A stretch of DNA of 5,330 nt from contig QWPU01000225.1 in NCBI GenBank assembly GCA_003671065.1, positions 1 to 5,330 on the forward strand. The letters are read 5' to 3'. The notes below the pieces were generated by a model. The model made no database searches. It was not told where the DNA came from and saw nothing but the letters and a program-made list of their open reading frames with translations. A program made the translations under genes and the position numbers. Source of the stretch: Planctomycetota bacterium (GTDB taxonomy: Bacteria; Planctomycetota; Phycisphaerae; Phycisphaerales; SM1A02). This document shows positions 1-5,330 of this stretch, piece by piece (positions within the stretch are counted from its first letter, which is position 1; every line of letters begins with the position of its first letter).

Positions 1-94
1 CGAGCTTGGCCATAAGGCGCGAGTCGAGCAAGTCATCGAGTTTGCGCATCGGCTTCGCTGCTTTCGAAGTCGCGGATGGATTGACATCTGCCAT
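1..94 (-). CDS. DUF58 domain protein, N-terminal fragment (cut by window edge)
   Basis: Only the first 31 codons lie in the window; the gene runs off the left edge. The reading starts at an ATG (94-92) that shares one base with the MoxR stop codon (TGATG), with a GAGGG ribosome binding site seven bases upstream. The visible protein begins MADVNPSATSKAAKPM and continues with the segment RKLDDLLDSRLMAKL (residues 17-31). That segment resembles the usual opening of DUF58 proteins, where a short 'LLDPxLLARL'-like helix precedes the conserved core. DUF58 genes very often follow a MoxR ATPase gene directly, and the pair is thought to work as a chaperone-like unit with VWA-domain proteins. The assignment combines this short match with position, because no core motif is in view. 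A different small protein cannot be excluded. Confidence 0.75.
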   Translation of the reverse strand, partial: MADVNPSATSKAAKPMRKLDDLLDSRLMAKL

Positions 95-1179
95 CAGCGC
101 GCCCTCGCAGTTGCACTGACAGAGGATTTCAATTCCGTCGGCGTCAAACGCACGACGCGACGCGCGATCTCATCACACGAGATACCTTCTGATTCGGCTT
201 CAAAACTGCGGTGAATCCGATGGCGCAGTGCTGAACGCGCAACGGTGCGGACATCATCGAAACTCACGGCATACCGCCCTGCCATGAGCGCAACAACTCG
301 CGCGCACAACGCAATCGATTGCGCCGCACGCGGACTCGCACCGATGCGAATGTTGGGTCGCAACTCCACGGGACAATGCTCGCCATCAGGATGCGTCGCG
401 AGCACAAGTCGAACAATCCAGTCCTTCACTTCGGGCGCCATCGGAATGCGGCGCGCAAGTTTCTGCGCACTGATGATCGTGCGCGCGTCAACCACTTGCG
501 TGGGCATCACCACATCCGCGATGGTGGTGCGATTCAAAATTTCCGTCAGCGTCTCGCGATCAACTTGCGGCACATCGACCTTGAGCAAGAATCGATCGAG
601 CTGCGCTTCAGGCAATGGATAGGTGCCCTCTTGCTCGATTGGATTCTGCGTGGCCATCACGAAGAACGGTCGACCGAGCGAACGCGTTTCGCCTGCGGTC
701 GTCACGCTGCGTTCTTGCATCGCTTCAAGCAGCGCAGACTGTGTCTTTGGACTCGCACGATTCACCTCGTCTGCGAGAACGAGTTGTGCAAAAAGCGGTC
801 CTGGTCGAAAGCGCATTTCGCGTCGCGAGGTCAATTCATTTTCAGCAAGAATCGAAGTGCCCGTGATGTCGCTTGGCATGACATCAGGAGTGAACTGAAT
901 GCGACTGAAGCCAAGCCCAGTCGCTGCAGCAAGTGAACGCACGAGCAGCGTCTTACCAAGCCCGGGCACTCCTTCAAGCAGAAGATGACCGTCAGCAAAG
1001 AGTGTCACCAACGCGAGATCAACAACTTCGCGTTGACCGACAACCGCTTTTGCGACTTCGCTGCGCAGCCGCGAAAATACGCTACGAAACGCTTCGCAAC
1101 GGCGTCGCGCCTCGGCGACATCATCGATGCCTGTGTCATCAAGGTTGCGCGCATCAGCACCATGATCAACCTTGCTCAC
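94..1179 (-). CDS. MoxR-family AAA+ ATPase
   Basis: A complete 361-residue cytoplasmic AAA+ ATPase of the MoxR family. These proteins act as chaperone-like machines that use ATP to activate or assemble partners, commonly with DUF58 and VWA proteins encoded alongside. Walker A is GVPGLGKT (70-77). Walker B is LVLADEVNRA (133-142), with D137 and E138 as the magnesium and catalytic acids. Sensor 1 is the ATQNP segment (176-180), followed by the family hallmark EQEGTYPLPEAQLDRF (182-197), where R196 is a likely arginine finger. Sensor 2 lies in GASPRA (280-285, R284). The C-terminal helical lid covers about 240-345. The first 30 residues or so are charged and poorly conserved, so the protein is slightly longer than many relatives. 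The start is GTG (1179-1177), overlapping the upstream VWA stop as GTGA and preceded by a strong GGAGGAGAGG. The next in-frame Met is residue 101, beyond Walker A, so it cannot be the start. All catalytic motifs are intact. The family is certain; the client is unknown. Confidence 0.97.
   Translation of the reverse strand: MSKVDHGADARNLDDTGIDDVAEARRRCEAFRSVFSRLRSEVAKAVVGQREVVDLALVTLFADGHLLLEGVPGLGKTLLVRSLAAATGLGFSRIQFTPDVMPSDITGTSILAENELTSRREMRFRPGPLFAQLVLADEVNRASPKTQSALLEAMQERSVTTAGETRSLGRPFFVMATQNPIEQEGTYPLPEAQLDRFLLKVDVPQVDRETLTEILNRTTIADVVMPTQVVDARTIISAQKLARRIPMAPEVKDWIVRLVLATHPDGEHCPVELRPNIRIGASPRAAQSIALCARVVALMAGRYAVSFDDVRTVARSALRHRIHRSFEAESEGISCDEIARRVVRLTPTELKSSVSATARAR
102..106 (-). 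promoter_or_regulatory. Ribosome binding site of the DUF58 gene
   Basis: GAGGG on the minus strand, seven bases before the ATG at 94-92. It lies inside the last codons of the MoxR gene and supports this start over the later in-frame ATG (codon 16). With the TGATG stop/start overlap it points to translational coupling of the two genes. Confidence 0.6.
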
Positions 1180-4133
1180 GCGTCCTCTCCTCCACCGGTG
1201 GCGCGTTTCTTCGCGCGAAGGAGTCGTGCGGTCGTGTCTTCTTCTGCTTCATTGGTTGCATCGCCGTTCGGCTTGCTCGATGCATCCGACGAATCCGCAG
1301 CACTCGCGCGCACCGAAGTTGTCGGTCCACTCTTCAATTCAGCGCGCACATCAAGTGCTGGTCCCGTGCTCAACACATCGCGCATCGAATCGCTTGTGCC
1401 GCTGGTCGCACTGGTACCTTCGCGCGGCGCAGTCTTCCCACCGCTGTTCATGCGCGCCTTCTTCCACGCTTGCACCGTGCCGTCACCAATCGCGCGCGTC
1501 GACAAACTCGCGGAAACGCCATCCTTCGCGCCCGCCCAGTCAATCGCAATGCGACGCACCGCAACATCAAGCAAGAACAACACGGCCGCAAGAATCGCCA
1601 TGAGATCCCACATGCGCCGCGCGCTTTCAGGCACCTGCAAACCCTCACGCAAGAACGCGTCGACTTCAAGCGGATTCTTCATGCGCAGTACGCGTCCGCC
1701 CGTCTTGTCGGCAATCTGTTCAAGCAACGCGCGATTGTCGCGCACCGTGCGAAACTCTTTCGGATACGGCACGCTCACCGACGCTTGCACGCTGGTGCGA
1801 CGCCCATCTTCGCCTTTGCCAAGGCCGAAATTCACGAGATACGAACCAGCTTCACTTACAGGAAATTCTGCGCGCCAACGACTCGGTCCAATCTGCACGA
1901 CCGTGAGTGACTGCGTTGAACCTGTCGGACCAATCATTATCGCGTCAGGATCGAGCGATGTCGCAAAGCCACCGCTTGCGTCAGTCGCTTCGAGATCCAC
2001 GATCGCCGTATCGCCTTCCACTCGCGTGCGCACTTGCGCGTTCGACGGCACTGCAGGACGCAGCAACCAACGAACGCTCTGCTCCCAGAACGCGCGGTAC
2101 TCGCTCCAAGTCGTCCACCCTTTCGTCCAACGCGTTCCCGCGTCTGATGTGAAGACGATCGATCGACCAAGTCCGTGATTCCAATACGCGTAGATCGGAT
2201 CGACGCCTTCTGAAGTCTTGTTGGTGATCTCGATTTGCGAAAGCCCTTCGCGCGGAATCGTGAGGATGTATCCCGTGAGTCCGGGCACCTCACTCACGCC
2301 ACGCAACGGACCCGTCACGCTCGGGCTTACGCCAGGCGTGAACTCGCCTTCGACCAACAAACTGCGCGACACCACCGCAGCTTCTTTAGTGAAGATCTGC
2401 GGAAGATTCTTTGGATTGGTGACTTCGTGAAATCGTCCGCCCGTCTTGTCGGCGGTGTACTTCATGTTCACATAGTCCTGCGCAGTGCCGTGACCGCTCA
2501 CCATCACGGTGGTGATCGTGACCTTCGCTCTCACTGCCCAATCGAGAGTTGTTTGCGAAGGCGGTGCAGGATCGCCATCGGAAATGATGATGATGTGCCG
2601 CTGACCAGCCTTTGAATCTTCGAGCGCTTTGATGGCCATCGACACGGAACTGTCGAAGTCGAACATGTCGCCAACAATCAACGAGCGCGACGCCGCGATT
2701 GCTTTCGTCTTATCCCCTGCCTCTTGTAACGCGAGCGCCCACTCGGGACCGTTCATGAGCGTGATGATGCCGATGAGATCAAGTCGTGTCAGCGCTTCGA
2801 TCGCCGCAATACACACTTGCTGCGCCCAATAGTTTCCTTGCGGCATTTCGCATGAGTGCACGATGAGGACCAATCCACCGCGCACCATTTGTCGCGTCGC
2901 AGGTGGATCGAGTTTGACGGGAAGCACCGACGCAACATCGCTATCGATCCATCCACCTTGCCCAAATGTTTCGTCACCACCAAGCATGAGCAAGCCGCCG
3001 CCGAGATCATGCACATACGCGCGCAGCAAACGATCAGTCTCGCCATCGATCGACCACTTCGGCACATTCACGAGCACGATCGCATCGAACCCTGAGAAGA
3101 AATCGCCGCCAGTGGTGAGCGCTTTTGGTTCGACCACCTTGACCTCGAGGCTTCCCTTGATCAGCGCATCCACGAAAGGTGCGCTTTCAGTGCCACCACT
3201 CGGATCAACCACCAAGATGGTTCCTGTGCCGTCGACAAAGGTGATGCCCGTGCTGCGATTGTTCTCAAGAATGCCATCTTGGTCTTCAGCGGCTGGCTCA
3301 AATACCGCTTCAAATCGGCGCGTTCCCGCACCTTCGAGCAGATACGGAATCGTGATCGTGCGCGGACCTGCGTCGAGTTCCACTGCCATGCCGAAGCCTG
3401 GCGCGTCCAGATCGAGATCGATCGGCGTGCCGCCGTCGCGCAAGAACACGGTGCCGCGCGCGGCGCGTTGACTGCGCAGGAGCAATCGCAAATCCGCAGT
3501 TTGTCCTGGACGCGCGCGAGTTGGCGCCTTCAAGTTTTCGAACACGACTTCGTTTGCCGATTCGTATTCGATCGGAATCACATCAATAGGAATCCCGTTG
3601 GCCTTCGCAACTTCCGCTTCCGCGAGCGCGTTACCGATGTTCTCGTTTCCATCGCTCACCACAATGATGCGCTTGGCCGTATCAGGCGGAAGAATCGAAA
3701 GCGCTTGTCGAATGCCCGCGGCAAGATTGCTCGCATCACGATCGCCCGAATGCTCTTGATTGGGAATGATGGAACGCGCGTCGGGTTGCGAAGCGATCTC
3801 GGCTTCGCGACCGAAGGTTACGGCGGCGACGCGATCGAGTGGATCCTTCTTCTGTTCAATGAGCGACTGCACAAAGTCGCGCGACTCTTTGAGGACTGGC
3901 TGCGGAATCGAACGACTGCGATCGAGCACAAACGCCGTGGTGAGCGCTAGACCTCGACGCACAATTGATGGCTGCGCGATTGCGACGACGAGTGCAAGAA
4001 TGACAAGCGTGCGAAGCACGAGGCTCGTCCACCACTTCCACGGCTCTTCACTGCGACGCGATTTCCATGCGAGCAACACGACTGGCAGCAGCAGTGCGAG
4101 CAGGAAGAGAAAGAGCGGTCGTTCAAATTGCAT
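1176..4133 (-). CDS. Large membrane protein with two VWA domains and a split GATase-like domain
   Basis: A 985-residue envelope protein, probably the membrane partner of the MoxR ATPase encoded next. Two N-terminal helices (about 5-22 and 36-53) flank a basic loop (23-35), which puts the following domains outside the cytoplasm. VWA domain 1 (about 65-195) has a near-standard metal site: DRSRS (71-75), S135, and D161 in VVSDGNEN. After a beta-rich linker (200-300) comes a GATase-like fold (about 305-415, with LGGGLLMLGGDETFGQGG at 377-394). It is interrupted by a second VWA domain (about 418-590) and resumes up to the GLGRSIVFTSDAGTRW segment (654-669) and VRWLLRP (687-693). VWA 2 has HSCEM (426-430) where the D-x-S-x-S motif should be, though it keeps IIIISDGDP (514-522). 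An Ig-like region (about 695-790) precedes a third helix (841-858) and RR (860-861), then a 120-residue Ser/Thr/Ala-rich cytoplasmic tail. The ATG start overlaps the NHL gene by 11 bases, with only a weak GAAG upstream, so coupling is likely. No amidotransferase activity is implied, because no catalytic Cys-His-Glu set was recognised. Confidence 0.93.
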   Translation of the reverse strand: MQFERPLFLFLLALLLPVVLLAWKSRRSEEPWKWWTSLVLRTLVILALVVAIAQPSIVRRGLALTTAFVLDRSRSIPQPVLKESRDFVQSLIEQKKDPLDRVAAVTFGREAEIASQPDARSIIPNQEHSGDRDASNLAAGIRQALSILPPDTAKRIIVVSDGNENIGNALAEAEVAKANGIPIDVIPIEYESANEVVFENLKAPTRARPGQTADLRLLLRSQRAARGTVFLRDGGTPIDLDLDAPGFGMAVELDAGPRTITIPYLLEGAGTRRFEAVFEPAAEDQDGILENNRSTGITFVDGTGTILVVDPSGGTESAPFVDALIKGSLEVKVVEPKALTTGGDFFSGFDAIVLVNVPKWSIDGETDRLLRAYVHDLGGGLLMLGGDETFGQGGWIDSDVASVLPVKLDPPATRQMVRGGLVLIVHSCEMPQGNYWAQQVCIAAIEALTRLDLIGIITLMNGPEWALALQEAGDKTKAIAASRSLIVGDMFDFDSSVSMAIKALEDSKAGQRHIIIISDGDPAPPSQTTLDWAVRAKVTITTVMVSGHGTAQDYVNMKYTADKTGGRFHEVTNPKNLPQIFTKEAAVVSRSLLVEGEFTPGVSPSVTGPLRGVSEVPGLTGYILTIPREGLSQIEITNKTSEGVDPIYAYWNHGLGRSIVFTSDAGTRWTKGWTTWSEYRAFWEQSVRWLLRPAVPSNAQVRTRVEGDTAIVDLEATDASGGFATSLDPDAIMIGPTGSTQSLTVVQIGPSRWRAEFPVSEAGSYLVNFGLGKGEDGRRTSVQASVSVPYPKEFRTVRDNRALLEQIADKTGGRVLRMKNPLEVDAFLREGLQVPESARRMWDLMAILAAVLFLLDVAVRRIAIDWAGAKDGVSASLSTRAIGDGTVQAWKKARMNSGGKTAPREGTSATSGTSDSMRDVLSTGPALDVRAELKSGPTTSVRASAADSSDASSKPNGDATNEAEEDTTARLLRAKKRATGGGEDA
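1184..1193 (-). promoter_or_regulatory. Strong ribosome binding site deciding the GTG start of moxR-type gene
   Basis: GGAGGAGAGG on the minus strand; the GGAGG core ends nine bases before the GTG at 1179. The same bases encode the glycine-rich end (GGED) of the upstream VWA protein. No other plausible start lies before Walker A, so this site confirms the GTG start. It may also let MoxR be made at a higher level than its membrane-bound neighbour. Confidence 0.75.
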
Positions 4134-5307
4134 CGCGAATCTTCACTGCACGCTCACTGCCCACTGGAAGTACAAAGAACTGGATGCGCGAGTTTCCGTG
4201 ATCGCACACCGCGTAACGCCACACGCCGTCAGCCCCGATCCATGCGGGCTCGAGTGCCCAAGGATACTTCAACTGACCCGCCGCGCGGCCGATTCCACCG
4301 ACGACATTTCGCACCGCGCCCGTCACGCCATCGAGGCGCTGAATGCGGTGGTTGCAGTGTTCGGCGACTAAGACCGTGCGCTCGCGAGTGTCGGGCGTTG
4401 GCGCATCATCCATTGAGCGCGAAGTGACGGGAACACCCGCAATTTCAAGCACAAGTCCGAAGGGGTACATGAATGCTCCCTCGGCTCGACCAGGGCCACC
4501 AAAGGCGCGTCGGAACTCGCCGTCACCCGTGAAAACTTCGATGCGATGGTTGCTTGCGTCGGCCACATAGAGTTCATCGCGCGCGGCGTCGTAGGCGAGC
4601 GCTTGAGGACGGAGCAGTTCGCCATCAGCGGAACCGTTCTTCCCGAACGCGTAGAGAAATGTGCGATCGGGACCAAACACTTGGATGCGATCGTTCCCTC
4701 CATACTCGCCGACGAACATACGGCCATCGGGTGCAAACGCAACATCGGTTGGATAAATGAATTGGCCGACTTCATGACCGTAGCTGCCGAGTTCCCACAG
4801 TTGTTCGCCGTTGGGCGTGAAGCAAAGAACCCGATGTTCATGCGTGTCAATCACGACGAGTGAGCCATCGGGCGCGACGGTGGCGCCGACTGGTCGACCG
4901 CGATCGGACTTCGGCATCGTCCACTCCGCAAGCACCGTGCCGTCCTCGGCGAATCGTTGCACGCGCGCATCTTTATCGATGACATAGGTTTCGCGCTTCA
5001 CACTATCGCACGCGACGACGCGCGGACCATTGAATTGTCCGCGGCCTCGACCGACTCCACTCAACATGAATTCGGTGGTGAGTGGTTGCGCGACAAGTGG
5101 TGCGCCTCGATCAAAGCCTATGGGTTCAGGCGGAAGCAAATCTTGCGGCGAACTATTGCTGCAGGAAGGAAGACCAACGCTTACGAAGACGCAGCAGAAG
5201 AGCGCAAGAGTTGTGGCGCGTGCTGCGCGGGTTGCCGCGATGAATGTGATGCTCACCCATGCTGCCGGCAACGCGACGAGCACGAGTGCGAGCGCGCTCA
5301 ACAGCAA
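4123..5307 (-). CDS. NHL-repeat six-bladed beta-propeller protein, membrane-anchored or lipoprotein (start uncertain)
   Basis: NHL propellers bind proteins, ligands or nucleic acids; the partner here is unknown. As numbered from the TTG at 5307, residues 80-380 hold six repeats. Each pairs a GxGxxxGQF-type strand with a closing [N/H]-R-I-Q-x-F strand: blade 1 at 84-119, 2 at 138-163, 3 at 174-211 (NDRIQVF), 4 at 222-259 (NHRIEVF), 5 at 270-325 (NHRIQRL) and 6 at 337-378 (NSRIQFF). Blade 5 carries an extra loop of about 20 residues (290-310). The N-terminus has two hydrophobic stretches (about 2-20 and 32-48) around a basic TRAAR, the second ending LPSC (46-49), a near-lipobox. The propeller should therefore lie outside the cytoplasm. 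The frame stays open to the right edge with no good ribosome binding site before the TTG at 5307, the TTG at 5301 or the GTG at 5256. The start may be off-window, or the GTG could yield a simple lipoprotein signal peptide. The 3' end overlaps the VWA gene by 11 bases, so it appears to head this part of the operon. Confidence 0.88.
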   Translation of the reverse strand: MLLSALALVLVALPAAWVSITFIAATRAARATTLALFCCVFVSVGLPSCSNSSPQDLLPPEPIGFDRGAPLVAQPLTTEFMLSGVGRGRGQFNGPRVVACDSVKRETYVIDKDARVQRFAEDGTVLAEWTMPKSDRGRPVGATVAPDGSLVVIDTHEHRVLCFTPNGEQLWELGSYGHEVGQFIYPTDVAFAPDGRMFVGEYGGNDRIQVFGPDRTFLYAFGKNGSADGELLRPQALAYDAARDELYVADASNHRIEVFTGDGEFRRAFGGPGRAEGAFMYPFGLVLEIAGVPVTSRSMDDAPTPDTRERTVLVAEHCNHRIQRLDGVTGAVRNVVGGIGRAAGQLKYPWALEPAWIGADGVWRYAVCDHGNSRIQFFVLPVGSERAVKIRDAI

Positions 5308-5330
5308 GGTTTCGGGGCGTGGATAGTGAA

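Noticed and set aside
933..1910. Plus-strand open frame of 325 codons crossing the MoxR/VWA junction
   Set aside because: It overlaps two real genes and the other plus-strand shadow frame. The product is Arg/His-rich with no recognisable domain.
985..2178. Long plus-strand open frame of 397 codons opposite the VWA gene
   Set aside because: It is antisense to a gene with clear domains. Its product is rich in Ser, Arg, Ala and Thr, shows no motif, and the frame is open because of the codon bias of the real gene.
3279..3950. Plus-strand open frame of 223 codons
   Set aside because: Antisense shadow of the first VWA domain and linker; Arg-rich and without motifs or a convincing ribosome binding site.
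4368..4850. Minus-strand open frame of 160 codons inside the NHL gene
   Set aside because: It is in a different frame from the six clear NHL repeats and has no motif; the repeat periodicity belongs to the main frame.
5298..5330. Possible end of an upstream gene (minus strand, reading FTIHAPKPCC then TGA at 5300-5298)
   Set aside because: Ten codons are too few to support a gene; kept only as an option when discussing the NHL start.
1..5330. CRISPR array, tRNA, transposase, inverted terminal repeats, rho-independent terminator
   Set aside because: Looked for by eye and not found. The window is almost wholly coding, and the recurring GCG/CGC words come from codon use.

Overview
The window looks like part of one bacterial operon read entirely on the minus strand. 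A few lines counted by eye gave roughly mid-50s % G+C. The best guess for the host is a member of the Planctomycetes or a related PVC-type lineage. This rests on the gene set (a large multi-domain VWA/GATase-like membrane protein, an NHL-repeat protein, a MoxR ATPase and a DUF58 protein) and on resemblance recalled from memory. No marker gene in the window fixes the taxonomy.

In transcription order (right to left) the layout is: (1) 5307-4123, a membrane-anchored or lipoprotein NHL-repeat protein with a six-bladed propeller, whose true start may lie beyond the right edge; (2) 4133-1176, a 985-residue protein with two N-terminal membrane helices, a first VWA domain, a GATase-like domain interrupted by a second VWA domain, an Ig-like region, a third membrane helix and a long cytoplasmic tail; (3) 1179-94, a complete MoxR-family AAA+ ATPase; (4) 94-1, the first 31 codons of a DUF58 protein, cut by the left edge. 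All three junctions overlap, by 11, 4 and 1 bases. There is no intergenic DNA, and no promoter or terminator is visible inside the window.

The likely joint function follows from the established MoxR/DUF58/VWA association. A cytoplasmic MoxR ATPase, with DUF58 and membrane-bound VWA partners, forms a chaperone-like machine that activates or assembles envelope proteins or enzymes. Here an extracytoplasmic NHL propeller is tied to that set by overlapping translation. Its role as a ligand- or partner-binding module of the complex is inference. The most notable points are the tight inclusion of the NHL protein, the second VWA domain that has lost the metal-site aspartate, and the long tail of the VWA protein ending in a basic LLRAKKRA segment on the same side of the membrane as MoxR. 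No mobile element, CRISPR array, structural RNA gene or attachment site was seen.
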